From contig CAYONZ010000013.1 in assembly GCA_964405465.1 (NCBI GenBank), positions 1-64,000 of the forward strand: DNA of 64,000 nt. Direction: 5' to 3'. Below, in pieces: positions 39,301 through 48,201 of this stretch. This DNA is from CAYONZ01 sp964405465 (GTDB lineage: Bacteria; Bdellovibrionota; Bdellovibrionia; Bdellovibrionales; JAMPXM01). Every line of letters begins with the position of its first letter. Within the stretch, counting starts at the first letter, position 1. Under the pieces are notes generated by a model, which ran no database searches, was not told where the DNA came from, and saw only the letters and a program-made list of their open reading frames with translations. The translations under genes and the position numbers were made by a program.

Positions 39301-42300
39301 GATGTTGTATCTAGAGTGGCGTTGACTGGTGTGCCCATCGTTGCGATGACGGTTTCGTTGGTTTCGTATATCAAATCATCGACTATGGTTAGTGTGACTG
39401 TGCCAGTGGTCTGGCCAGCTGTAATAGATAATGTGCCGGAACTCGCTGTGTAGTCGGTCCCGGAACCAGTGGCTGTTCCTGAATAGGCGACTGGTACCGA
39501 AATGTCGCGCCCACTGGCCGCAGAAAGCTGTGCGGTCAGAGTCACTGTGCCAACATCCTCGGCCACACTCTGAGTGCTTTGTGTGAATTGGATTGTGGGA
39601 ATTGGGTCGTTATCAGTAATGGTGATAATTCCGGAGTTGTCAGCTATTGTCGCATTTGTCGCATTGCTAAGCCCAACCGTGAGAGTCTCGTCTGCCTCGT
39701 TTAGTGCGTCGTCATTTATAGTGATGGTTACAGTTTTTGAGGTCTGGCCAGAGGTGAATGTTAATGCCCCTGAGGCCGATGTGTAATCGGCCGGTGCCGT
39801 TGCTGTGCCATTGGCTGATGCCCAGTCCACGGTGACGCTGGAGGCACTCGAGTTTGAGAGGCTGACAGTGAGTGAAGCGGTTCCGGCGTTTTCGTTGACG
39901 GTCGTGTCTGAAATTGAAATGGAAGGAGCTGTTTCGTCATCAGTTATTGACAGTGTGTAAGCTGAATTTGCTCCAAGAGTTGCTCCACTTGGCGAGCTCA
40001 TGGTGAAGATACCTGTTTGTGTTCCTTCGTAGGTGCTGTCATCAATGAGTGTGACGGTGTAGGTTGCTGATGTTTGCCCTGCCGTAATTGTGACGGTATC
40101 GCTGGCGGTGGAGTAACGTGCATTGGCGGTTGGACTTTTTGCTGCGGAACCAGAGTAGCCAACGGTGACGCTCACATCAGTTCCACTGACGGCCGAGAGT
40201 TGAGCGGTAAGGGTGACCGACCCAGCAGTTTCGGCCGCACTCGACGATGTGGCACTCCATTGAATAGTTGGTACTGATTCATCATCAGTGATTGAAAGTG
40301 TGTAAGCGGTATTGGTTCCGAGAGTTGCTCCACTTGGTGAGCTCATGGTGAAGATACCTGTTTGTGTTCCCTCGTATGTGCTGTCGTCAACGAGTGTGAC
40401 AGTGTAGCTTGCAGAGGTTTGTCCAGCGGCAATGGTGATTGTATTGCTGGCAGTTGAGTAGCGAGCATTGGCTGTTGGACTTTTTGCTGCAGTACCAGAG
40501 TAGCCAACGGTGACGGATGTGGCAAGTCCACTTGCCGCCGAAAGTTGAGCGGTGAGTGTGACAGATCCAGCTGTTTCAGCAGCACTCGAAGATGTGGCGC
40601 TCCACTGAATAGTAGGTTGGGTATCGTTGTCGTTGATGGTGATCACGCCAGTTGAGTCACTGATGGTGGCGTTAGTCGGATTACTTAAAACAACATTGAG
40701 TGTTTCTGTGTTTTCATAAACAGCGTCATCGACAATTGCGACAGTTACAGTTTTAGAAGTTTGTCCAGCGGTGAAGGTGAGCGTTCCACTTGCAGCTGTA
40801 TAATCGCCAGGAGCGACAGCTGTGGCATCTTGTGTGGCATAGTCAACAGTAATGCTGTCGCTGCTAGAGCCAGAGAGCGAAACGGTGAGCGATGCCGTTC
40901 CTGCGTTTTCATTCACGGTGACATCAGAGATCGCGAGCGTGGGTTGAGTTTCATTGTCAGTGATGGTGAGCGTGTAGGCCGTGTTGGCTCCGAGAGTAGC
41001 ATTGGTCGGCGAACTTAGAGTGAAGACCGCATCTTGAGATCCTTCAAAAACAGAATCATCAACGAGTGTGACGGTGTAGCTTGCTGTGGTTTGCCCAGCG
41101 GCGATGGAGATTGTGTTGCTGGCTGTGGAGTAGCGAGCGTTGGCTGTTGGGCTTTTTGCTGCAGAGCCGGAGTAGCCGACCGTGACGGAAGTGGCAAGCC
41201 CGCTGGCTGCTGAGAGTTGGGCTGTGAGAGTCACTGAAGCGACACCCTCAGAAACTGTGCTGGAAGAAGCATTCCACTCGATAGTTGGTGCTATTTCATT
41301 GTCGGTTATGGTCAGAGCGTAGGCTGTGTTTGCTCCAAGTGTTGCGCCACTTGGAGAGCTCAGTGTGAAATTGGCATCCTGAGTTCCCTCATATGTGCTG
41401 TCGTCAGTGAGTGTGACGGTTGCTGTAGCCGAAGTTTGTCCAGCGGGAATTGTGATAGAAGTAGCGGCAAATGCATAGCGATTGTAAGAGGCTGGACTCT
41501 TTGCTGCAGAACCAGAAGTAGCCACATTCACCGTGACGTCGGTGTTGGTGGCATTGGAAAGTTGCGCCGTGAGTGTTGTAGATCCTGCGGTTTCGCTAAC
41601 CGAAGAAGAGGTACTTGCCCATTGAACCGTCGGTACTGATTCATCATCAGTGATTGAAAGTGTGTAAGCGGTATTGGTTCCGAGAGTTGCTCCACTTGGT
41701 GAGCTCATGGTGAAGATACCTGTTTGTGTTCCCTCGTATGTGCTGTCGTCAACGAGTGTGACAGTGTAGCTTGCAGAGGTTTGTCCAGCGGCAATGGTGA
41801 TTGTATTGCTGGCAGTTGAGTAGCGAGCATTGGCTGTTGGACTTTTTGCTGCAGTACCAGAGTAGCCAACGGTGACGGATGTGGCAAGTCCACTTGCCGC
41901 CGAAAGTTGAGCGGTGAGTGTGACAGATCCAGCTGTTTCAGCAGCACTCGAAGATGTGGCGCTCCACTGAATAGTAGGTTGGGTATCGTTGTCGTTGATG
42001 GTGATCACGCCAGTTGAGTCACTGATGGTGGCGTTAGTCGGATTACTTAAAACAACATTGAGTGTTTCTGTGTTTTCATAAACAGCGTCATCGACAATTG
42101 CGACAGTTACAGTTTTAGAAGTTTGTCCAGCGGTGAAGGTGAGCGTTCCACTTGCAGCTGTATAATCGCCAGGAGCGACAGCTGTGGCATCTTGTGTGGC
42201 ATAGTCAACAGTAATGCTGTCGCTGCTAGAGCCAGAGAGCGAAACGGTGAGCGATGCCGTTCCTGCGTTTTCATTCACGGTGACATCAGAGATCGCGAGC

Positions 42301-45200
42301 GTGGGTTGAGTTTCATTGTCAGTGATGGTGAGCGTGTAGGCCGTGTTGGCTCCGAGAGTAGCATTGGTCGGCGAACTTAGAGTGAAGACCGCATCTTGAG
42401 ATCCTTCAAAAACAGAATCATCAACGAGTGTGACGGTGTAGCTTGCTGTGGTTTGCCCAGCGGCGATGGAGATTGTGTTGCTGGCTGTGGAGTAGCGAGC
42501 GTTGGCTGTTGGGCTTTTTGCTGCAGAGCCGGAGTAGCCAACATTGACTGAGGTCGTAGACCCACTTGCCGCCGAAAGCTGTGCAGTTAGAGTGACGCTT
42601 GTTGAGCCCTCACTTGTTGTAGAAGAAGTGCTACTCCATTCGATGGATGGAGCTGTATCGTTGTCAGTGATAGATACTGTTGCTGATGAGGTGGCCAGAG
42701 TGGCATTTGAGGGCGACGAGAGGTTGACTGCAAAGTTTTGTGACACTTCGTAAAGTGTATCGTCTATGATTGTGACCGTAATGGTTTTTGAGGTTTGCCC
42801 TGGTGTGAATGACAATGTTCCACTGGTTGATGTGTAATCTGCTGGAGCAGTGGCTGTTCCATCTTGGGTGGCGTAGTTCACTGTCACAGTCGATGCGCTG
42901 GCATTCGAGAGAGCAACAGTCAGAGTTGCAGATCCTGCAGCTTCGCTAACCGTAACATCGTTAATGGAAAGAGTTGGCGCGGCATCGTTGTCGGTGATTG
43001 TAACGGTTTGTGCGGCGTTTGCACCGAGTGTGGCGTTTGTCAGTGTTCCAAGAGTAGCGATGATGGTTTCGTTGGATTCTGTGATCGTGTCGTCAACTAC
43101 ATTGAGTGTGATGCTTGCTGATGTTTGGCCGGCCGAAATGGCTATTGAACTTGCGCTCGTCGTGTAGTCGGTGCCGGATCCTGTGGCAGTTCCAGTGAAG
43201 ACAACATTGGCCGAGACATCGCGACCGCTTGCTGCTGAAAGTTGAGCCGTAAGTGTGATCGTGCCCACTGATTCAGATGCAGTTTGTGAGACCACTGTCC
43301 ATTGCAAAGTAGGGGCGGTGTCATTGTCGTTTATAGTGACAGTTGCTGTCGCCGTTGTGATGGTGGCTCCTGAGGGAGAAGCTAAAAATGCGGTGAACGT
43401 TTCATTGGCTTCATACAAACTGTCGTTGATAATTGGAACAGTGAACGTTTTAGAGGTTTGTCCAGCGGTGAATGATAAGGTTCCGCTGGTAGCTGTGTAG
43501 TCTGCCGGAGCCGTCGCTGTTTCATCACTTGTGCTGTAGTCAACAGTTACAGTCGAAGCTGAGGCATGATCCATCGTTACGGTTAACGTTGCTGTGCCCG
43601 CATTTTCGTTAACTGTAGTATTCGCGATACTGAGAGCCGGTAGTGTTTCGTTGTCGTTGATGGTCACTGTTTGTGCCGTTGTCGACCCAAGTGTTGCATT
43701 GGTCGGCGAACTGAGAGTCGCGATAATCGTTTCGTTGCCTTCGTAAATAGCGTCGTCATTGATTGTGAGAGTGACCGATCCACTTGTCGAGCCGGCGGGA
43801 ATCGAAATAGTTGCTGCACTCGATGTGTAATCTGCAGATGCGGCCCTAGTCGCTGTTCCTGTGAAGGTTATGTTTGCCGTCGTCGCAAGCCCACTTGCGG
43901 CGGAAAGGTTTGCGGTGAGCGTGACGGTTCCTACTGACTCGCTGACGGTTTGGGACGCGAGTGACCATTCAACTGTTGGGGCTGGATCGTTGTCAGTGAG
44001 GGTTACTGTTGCAGAAGAACCTGCGGCGAGTATAGCGCCAGAGAGGCTGCTGAGATCGACATAGAAGTTTTCTGTTCCCTCATGAAGCGAATCGCCAATG
44101 AGAGAAACCGTGAGTGTCGTAGAGGTGGACCCAACATTGATTGTCACAGGTGTCGATGAGACAGCTGCGTAATCTTGGCCGGCGGACGCTGTTCCGTTGC
44201 GTGTGGCCCAATTGAAGGTCACAGGAGAGGTTGTCGGAGCCGTATCGAGAGATACTGTGAGAGTTGCAGTTCCGGCGTCTTCGCTTACGCTAATGTTTGC
44301 AATTGAAAGTTGTGGAACCGGAGTTTCATTATCTAAGATAGAGAGATCATGGCTGCTTGTTGACCCAATTGAGCCAAGCGACGGAGTGCCAAGAGTGAGG
44401 ATGAGATGCTCTGTGGGTTCCGAGAGGGCATCGTCGATGATAGTGACAGGTATGTTGGCAGAAGTCTGACCAGCAGGAATAGTAACGGAGTGTGTGAAGC
44501 TTGAAAAATCAGATCCCTCTGTCGCTGTTCCTGAAAGTGTGATCGGAATCTGAACGTCGACGCTGGCGGCAATTGTGCTATCAACTTGAATGAGGGTGGT
44601 GCCTGCGTTTTCGTTTTTCATGCTCGTGGCGGCATGAAATGAAAAGACCGGGGCGGCATCGTCATCTTGAAGAATTATATCGAGTGTTCCTGGGTCGACA
44701 GCGATTTCAGAATCAGTTGTGGTGAGCACAAGTTGGTACTGGCGATTACGATCGTAAACTGCATTTTGAATTGATGTGAGTGTGATTCTTTTTGAAAGCT
44801 GTCCCGCTGGGATTGTGATGGACGATGGCACGGCAGTAAAGTCATTTGTGGCAATAGCCCCATTCTGACCATTCAAGGCAAGTTGAATGACCGTGTCCTT
44901 ATCGCGTCGATCTGACAAAACCGCATTGATGATCGCAGCTGACCCCTCTGAAAATGTGAGTTGAGTTTGATCAAGAGTGAGAGTGAAAGTAGGTGCAAGC
45001 CCAATGAGACTTCGAATTTGTCCCTTGGTCTTACCACAACCTGAAAGGATGAGCGCAAATGCTGTGGCCATAGCAACAATAGATTTTGTTGCCGTGGACT
45101 GGGCAGCAAAAGAGGATCCACTGGCGCCTCTTATCGCTGTTGACACGTTCAAAAATTTTTTGAACATGCTCAAAATTTTGACCAAACCCCAACGTACCAC
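36396..45200 (-). CDS. Giant Calx-beta repeat lipoprotein with C-terminal TolB-like propeller
   Basis: 2,934 aa. A long lipoprotein signal has hydrophobic IVAMATAFALIL then lipobox LSGC (Cys55), predicting a lipid-anchored envelope protein. Residues about 66-2330 hold around 20 Calx-beta repeats of about 115 aa, each starting near P-x-(I/L)-x-(I/W) then E-x-A-G-T-x-(S/T)-L-T-V and ending in IxDNDxxP; such repeats bind calcium and stiffen adhesins. Repeats alternate between an (S/N)DVTVNENAG type and a (S/W)SxSETAGSVTL type. Residues about 2450-2934 read as a PD40/TolB-like beta-propeller (SPDGxW, YSPDGTGM). GTG 45200 has gaggt seven nt upstream; ATG 45167 is an alternative. It opposes its neighbours' strand. 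Function is unknown; an adhesin or surface spacer is likely. Confidence 0.85.
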   Translation of the reverse strand: MVRWGLVKILSMFKKFLNVSTAIRGASGSSFAAQSTATKSIVAMATAFALILSGCGKTKGQIRSLIGLAPTFTLTLDQTQLTFSEGSAAIINAVLSDRRDKDTVIQLALNGQNGAIATNDFTAVPSSITIPAGQLSKRITLTSIQNAVYDRNRQYQLVLTTTDSEIAVDPGTLDIILQDDDAAPVFSFHAATSMKNENAGTTLIQVDSTIAASVDVQIPITLSGTATEGSDFSSFTHSVTIPAGQTSANIPVTIIDDALSEPTEHLILTLGTPSLGSIGSTSSHDLSILDNETPVPQLSIANISVSEDAGTATLTVSLDTAPTTSPVTFNWATRNGTASAGQDYAAVSSTPVTINVGSTSTTLTVSLIGDSLHEGTENFYVDLSSLSGAILAAGSSATVTLTDNDPAPTVEWSLASQTVSESVGTVTLTANLSAASGLATTANITFTGTATRAASADYTSSAATISIPAGSTSGSVTLTINDDAIYEGNETIIATLSSPTNATLGSTTAQTVTINDNETLPALSIANTTVNENAGTATLTVTMDHASASTVTVDYSTSDETATAPADYTATSGTLSFTAGQTSKTFTVPIINDSLYEANETFTAFLASPSGATITTATATVTINDNDTAPTLQWTVVSQTASESVGTITLTAQLSAASGRDVSANVVFTGTATGSGTDYTTSASSIAISAGQTSASITLNVVDDTITESNETIIATLGTLTNATLGANAAQTVTITDNDAAPTLSINDVTVSEAAGSATLTVALSNASASTVTVNYATQDGTATAPADYTSTSGTLSFTPGQTSKTITVTIIDDTLYEVSQNFAVNLSSPSNATLATSSATVSITDNDTAPSIEWSSTSSTTSEGSTSVTLTAQLSAASGSTTSVNVGYSGSAAKSPTANARYSTASNTISIAAGQTTASYTVTLVDDSVFEGSQDAVFTLSSPTNATLGANTAYTLTITDNETQPTLAISDVTVNENAGTASLTVSLSGSSSDSITVDYATQDATAVAPGDYTAASGTLTFTAGQTSKTVTVAIVDDAVYENTETLNVVLSNPTNATISDSTGVITINDNDTQPTIQWSATSSSAAETAGSVTLTAQLSAASGLATSVTVGYSGTAAKSPTANARYSTASNTITIAAGQTSASYTVTLVDDSTYEGTQTGIFTMSSPSGATLGTNTAYTLSITDDESVPTVQWASTSSSVSETAGSTTLTAQLSNATNTDVTVNVATSGSAAKSPASYNRYAFAATSITIPAGQTSATATVTLTDDSTYEGTQDANFTLSSPSGATLGANTAYALTITDNEIAPTIEWNASSSTVSEGVASVTLTAQLSAASGLATSVTVGYSGSAAKSPTANARYSTASNTISIAAGQTTASYTVTLVDDSVFEGSQDAVFTLSSPTNATLGANTAYTLTITDNETQPTLAISDVTVNENAGTASLTVSLSGSSSDSITVDYATQDATAVAPGDYTAASGTLTFTAGQTSKTVTVAIVDDAVYENTETLNVVLSNPTNATISDSTGVITINDNDTQPTIQWSATSSSAAETAGSVTLTAQLSAASGLATSVTVGYSGTAAKSPTANARYSTASNTITIAAGQTSASYTVTLVDDSTYEGTQTGIFTMSSPSGATLGTNTAYTLSITDDESVPTIQWSATSSSAAETAGSVTLTAQLSAVSGTDVSVTVGYSGSAAKSPTANARYSTASDTVTITAGQTSATYTVTLIDDSTYEGTQTGIFTMSSPSGATLGANSAYTLSITDDETAPSISISDTTVNENAGTASLTVSLSNSSASSVTVDWASANGTATAPADYTSASGALTFTSGQTSKTVTITINDDALNEADETLTVGLSNATNATIADNSGIITITDNDPIPTIQFTQSTQSVAEDVGTVTLTAQLSAASGRDISVPVAYSGTATGSGTDYTASSGTLSITAGQTTGTVTLTIVDDLIYETNETVIATMGTPVNATLDTTSVQTVTITNNDSQPSITIDDLTVGESDGNAVVTVHLSNPSYQSITVDWATANGSAVSATDYTAGSGTLTFTAGQTSKTITVAITGDSVHEATEAFYLNLSNATNATIADNSGVVTITDDDTAPTVNFSLASQSVSESAGTATITATLSAAGGEDATIPLTITGTATGGGTDYSLSASSITIAAGQTSGSITVTIVDDTAVESNETVIATMSSTGLVGAIIGSTNVHTLTINDNDTPPVKTVTFASNSYSVDEGSSVNLVVQIDSAASEDLTFSISQTSGSAVSADFSSTPDSTVTITAGQTSANLNIAAATDALVEGSETAVFTISASSAAVTANKATIGATSSTTLTINDLTSVTITSTGTTYPTEGCAAYIGFTLSPAPTNDTSFTWTITGGTAVSGTNFPSSSGTALYSASSQKGLIKIPTTAAGLASGSSKTVTIQLGSATNFQTFSILPSVDATGHVAGLATSSTDYIRLTSDGCNAIVNDNQNVAGLLMLNPYDAGGHYVSLASASAGYQLFNSSNKLLAVESGPLTLYDFSQTSPTIKSIGSAATEPVADLQILDDDSKILFESTVSNRIALKRTSNDLSTTPVTLSDSIPSGGCAYLPRENSGDQYQYFNGIKVTSVNQVNNGVSPDRTKVIYHAPRDSGSSSDSDLFISTINTASPNPLRLNLNPISSTSLVVYKAAFTPDSTKVVYSSNDTESGWRLYSINVDGTGRVLLAADLASSSTFGVLPKAWSISPDGVWVYYVGMQGNGDYEIHKTRVDGSTNSSTTLIKAGISNNSLGANSPGVYLEVSPNGQRLIYMGPYSNGSSAPASIVIMDPDGSNINQVYTNSTYSEYAFVYPQYSPDGTGMVVEFCPTSGGTLTTSGINLYLNLTNRTSTQLSGTGQYVWSRFNSDGTKIFTQVVNTGDATFALYVQTPAGVVSKTINGNCPLASWRTFDIDWTRNRILYFDRPGGNNIVSIDSF
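40270..41177 (-). repeat. Intragenic duplication, copy B (C-terminal side)
   Basis: 908 nt that appear identical by eye to 41632-42539, offset 1,362 nt (454 codons, four Calx-beta repeats). The match stops at 40269/41631 and at 41178/42540. In-frame, so the protein stays open. Confidence 0.9.
41632..42539 (-). repeat. Intragenic duplication, copy A (N-terminal side)
   Basis: Partner of 40270-41177. The remaining 454 nt of each 1,362-nt period are related but diverged, so either only part was copied recently or gene conversion has homogenised this part. Confidence 0.9.
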
Positions 45201-45380
45201 TTACATACCTCAAGAAGGTTGTTGCAATATTTCGCCAATGTTTGCGATTGACGACATCTACTTTTCGGCCAAAACGACTGGCACCTTGATGCTAAGTTTG
45301 TGAATTATGTTGAGGTTTCTTAACAGAATCTCGGCTTGAGACATAAACTAAATATGTATGAGTTTTTTATAAATTGAGTT

Positions 45381-45409
45381 CATGTAAAGCGAGTCTCGTT
45401 TTGAGACAA
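45381..45409 (-). promoter_or_regulatory. Possible promoter of the giant lipoprotein gene
   Basis: Minus strand TTGTCT, 17-nt spacer, TACATG. The -35 overlaps the GTCTC-N5-GAGAC inverted repeat at 45393-45407, so a repressor or activator could act there. Weak -10. Confidence 0.25.
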
Positions 45410-45442
45410 AATTGATTTGCGACAAGAGTCAGTGCTCGACTT

Positions 45443-45471
45443 TTGTTTTGCAATTGCAAACAGTGTATTTT
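45443..45471 (+). promoter_or_regulatory. Possible promoter with internal palindromic operator
   Basis: TTGTTT, 17-nt spacer, TATTTT. The perfect palindrome TTTGCAATTGCAAA (45447-45460) fills most of the spacer, a placement typical of repressor operators. It would give a leader of about 300 nt to the polysaccharide operon. Confidence 0.3.
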
Positions 45472-45781
45472 CTTGGGGTGGCTCGATGTCGCCGGGCTGG
45501 ATTAGGGATGGAGAATAATGCAGACATCAGTGATTTGGAACGTGGCAACCAATCCTTGTTGCTTGTGAAGAGTCCCTCCGTTGGAGTTTTTCTGCAGTCG
45601 TCGCTCTGAGCAGGGCTGATGATTTAAGCAACCTTGGCATGCCTTTGTGCTGGCCACGCCTCGCCTGAGTAAGACCTTGCAAAAATACTGATGGCGCGAT
45701 GGGTTTTCGAGTTATGAGGGGTTGAATTTCTACGCAAACTGTTCTGAAATTGCAGGTATCAACATGTGAAAGAAGGTAGCT

Positions 45782-46885
45782 ATGAATATTCCATTTATTG
45801 ACCTGAAGCCTCAGTATCAAGCATTGAAATCTCAGATTAATTCGCGCATCGACACAGTTTTGAATCATGGGCAGTTTATTCTTGGGCCAGAGGTAGAGGA
45901 ATGCGAAAAGGCTTTGGGGCAGTATATCGGAAGTCCACACGTCTTGAGTTGTGCAAGTGGTACAGATGCATTGATGATGGTTTTGATGGCACTTGATATT
46001 GGTCCGGGTGATGAAGTTATCACGACGCCGTTTTCCTTTTTTGCCACGGCTGAGGTGATTTCGCTCGTCGGGGCCACTCCAGTTTTTGTCGACATTGATC
46101 TCGAGACCTATAACCTTGATGCCGCAAAAATTGAGGCCGCGATCACCAAGAAGACCAAGGCGATTATGCCGGTTTCTTTGTATGGTCAGCCGGCGGATTT
46201 TGATGCGATCAATGCGATTGGGACGAAGCACGGCCTTGTGGTGATTGAGGATGCAGCTCAGAGTTTCGGTGCTCCCTACAAGAACAAGAAAAGTTGTGGA
46301 TTGACGACAGTTTCGGGGACGAGTTTCTTTCCTGCAAAACCTCTCGGATGCTTTGGAGACGGCGGTGCGGTTTTTACCGACAACGCAGATTTGAACAAAA
46401 AAATGTCGCAAATTCGAGTTCATGGACAAGAGGGGCGATACAATCATGTGCGCATGGGAATTAATGGGCGACTTGATACCATTCAGTGTGCGATCTTAAT
46501 TGAAAAGTTGAAGCGTTATCCCTGGGAAGTCGAACAGCGAAATAAGGTCGCCGCGTATTTTACTGAGTCGTTGAGTCAGATCGGGTCAAAGATTATTTTG
46601 CCTAAGGTGAAATCTGATCGCGGTTCTGTTTGGGCTCAATACACTGTCCGAGTTGAGAACCGCGATAAGTTTGCTGCGGACCTGAAGGCAAAAGGAGTGC
46701 CGACATCGGTACATTATCCTTCGCCCTTACATTGGCAACCGGTTTATGCCTCGCTTCGTGAAAAGTACAGGCTTCCGAATGCCGAGCTCGCTGCCTCGCA
46801 AGTGATTAGTTTGCCGATGTACCCAGATATGACTCTAGATGTTCAGCACGCCATTGTCACAGCCGTCAGGGAAGTGCTGTCGTGA
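45782..46885 (+). CDS. DegT/DnrJ/EryC1-family PLP aminotransferase (WbpE-like)
   Basis: 367 aa sugar-nucleotide aminotransferase. IPFIDLKPQYQALK, HGQFILGPEVEE, SCASGTDALMM, EDAAQSFGAPY and SFFPAKPLGCFGDGG with the PLP lysine K186 match WbpE of Pseudomonas aeruginosa closely by eye. WbpE aminates UDP-3-keto-GlcNAcA on the way to diacetylated diaminuronic acid. Partners of that route (WbpA, WbpB, WbpD) are not in this window, so the substrate stays open. ATG 45782 after gaaggtagct. The next gene overlaps by 4 nt (GTGA). Confidence 0.85.
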   Translation: MNIPFIDLKPQYQALKSQINSRIDTVLNHGQFILGPEVEECEKALGQYIGSPHVLSCASGTDALMMVLMALDIGPGDEVITTPFSFFATAEVISLVGATPVFVDIDLETYNLDAAKIEAAITKKTKAIMPVSLYGQPADFDAINAIGTKHGLVVIEDAAQSFGAPYKNKKSCGLTTVSGTSFFPAKPLGCFGDGGAVFTDNADLNKKMSQIRVHGQEGRYNHVRMGINGRLDTIQCAILIEKLKRYPWEVEQRNKVAAYFTESLSQIGSKIILPKVKSDRGSVWAQYTVRVENRDKFAADLKAKGVPTSVHYPSPLHWQPVYASLREKYRLPNAELAASQVISLPMYPDMTLDVQHAIVTAVREVLS

Positions 46886-48201
46886 GCGATCAGAATTTTC
46901 GTCAAAAAATTTTTGGAATCGCCAGCCGTTTTTTACCTTTCGCCATTGGTCTCTATGGCGTCGCTGTTTTGACTAGCATGGCCGGAATGGAGATGTTTGC
47001 AGGTCTTTCGATGCTTTCGGTCCTGCTCATTTTGATGCTTGGTTCTGAACGTCGATCTTTTTCTGTGAAACTTGTGGATGGCGCGCTCATGGGTTTGGTT
47101 TTTGTTTCTATTCTGGGCGTGCTGGTCAACACTCCTGAACCCAAAAGCGTCATAGACATTATTGGTCGGGCTCGTTGGCCTTTGGTTTTTTGTTTGGTTC
47201 GGTTTGGTTTGTTGCAGGTTTGGCCTGTCGTGAATTTCGCGAAGTTCAAAATTTACCTGGGTGTTGCTTCTTTCATGGCTCTCTATGGAATCATTCAGTT
47301 CCCTACTGGAATAGATCTTGTTCATCGGGAGCAAGGTGCGAATCTTTTTGTTGATCCGAGCACCGGAGCTCAGGTGTACCGTTCATCTGGTTTTTTTGGT
47401 TCGCCCATGACCTATGGACATTCGATGGTGCTTTGCTTTTCGGTTGCGTTGGGATTTGTACTTTATCTCATTCAACAACGTAAAGTACGAACCCAGCAAT
47501 TCGCGTGGACCGCAGGAGGTGCTCTGCTGATGGGGCTCAGTCTCTTGACAACGTTGACACGAGGGGTTTGGCTTGCCGCTATTGCATCTGGACTTGTTAT
47601 GAGTGCCTATGTGGGGCGTCGACTTTTGCTCAAGGTTTCGGGTGTGATGGTTGCGGGATTGGGTTCCTTGATTGTAATTTCGCATGCATTTCGTGATCGG
47701 GTGATGTCGATCTTTGATTTGGGATTTCGTAGCAATGCGGATCGATTGGTTTTATGGAAAACCAATTTTAAGATTTGGCTCGATTATCCGCTTTTGGGAG
47801 TGGGAACTGGCGAAAATGAACGTGTCATTGTTGACTACTATCAACGAGCCGGTATGGAGGGCTATCAGGGCCATGCCCACAATAATCTGATTCAATTTTT
47901 GTCAGGTAATGGTGTTTTGGGTCTGACCTGTTTTTTGATTTTCGCGGTCGGTTTTTTTGTCATTTCCCATCGTTTGTGGAGACGCATTCCAGTTGAACAC
48001 TGGTTTGAACGGTCTCTGGTTTTGGGAGTGATGGGTGCACAGGTTGCTCTGCAGGTCGGCGGCATGACCGAATGTAACTTTAAAGATGCTGAGGTCAATC
48101 ACTTGTTTTTATTCTTGCTTGCCCTGATTTTTGTTTTGAATCAAAAGTATCTGCTTGGTCAGAATGGGGCATCCCTCCAGAGTGCTGAGGGCCAGATTTA
48201 A
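46882..48201 (+). CDS. O-antigen polymerase/ligase-family membrane protein
   Basis: 439 aa with about ten to twelve hydrophobic segments. The Wzy_C (O-antigen ligase/polymerase) landmarks are LTTLTRGVWLAAIASG and, in the large periplasmic loop, GVGTGENE and the His-rich GHAHNNLIQFLSGNG. Such proteins either ligate O-chains to lipid A core (WaaL) or polymerise repeat units (Wzy); sequence alone does not decide. GTG start overlapping the upstream stop, and TAATG overlap with rfbD. Confidence 0.8.
   Translation: MSDQNFRQKIFGIASRFLPFAIGLYGVAVLTSMAGMEMFAGLSMLSVLLILMLGSERRSFSVKLVDGALMGLVFVSILGVLVNTPEPKSVIDIIGRARWPLVFCLVRFGLLQVWPVVNFAKFKIYLGVASFMALYGIIQFPTGIDLVHREQGANLFVDPSTGAQVYRSSGFFGSPMTYGHSMVLCFSVALGFVLYLIQQRKVRTQQFAWTAGGALLMGLSLLTTLTRGVWLAAIASGLVMSAYVGRRLLLKVSGVMVAGLGSLIVISHAFRDRVMSIFDLGFRSNADRLVLWKTNFKIWLDYPLLGVGTGENERVIVDYYQRAGMEGYQGHAHNNLIQFLSGNGVLGLTCFLIFAVGFFVISHRLWRRIPVEHWFERSLVLGVMGAQVALQVGGMTECNFKDAEVNHLFLFLLALIFVLNQKYLLGQNGASLQSAEGQI

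Larger units (their letters stand above)
45201..45781. other. Divergent intergenic region with inverted repeats
   Basis: 581 nt between the giant lipoprotein (minus) and the polysaccharide locus (plus). It contains two TCTCGnnTTGAGACA elements (45329-45343 and 45394-45408), a 14-bp perfect palindrome (45447-45460) and possible promoters in both directions. About 310 nt between the palindrome and the first polysaccharide gene show no gene. Confidence 0.65.

Noticed and set aside
40343..42565. Pairs of identical short open frames on both strands in this interval
   Set aside because: They are shadows of the duplicated segment of the giant lipoprotein gene.
45768..45781. ops/JUMPstart element for RfaH before the polysaccharide operon
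   Set aside because: Only GGTAGC is present; the rest of GGCGGTAGCGT and the JUMPstart context are missing.
45527..46447. 306-codon minus-strand open frame
   Set aside because: It lies antisense to most of the WbpE-like gene, whose motifs are clear, and has no recognisable domain.
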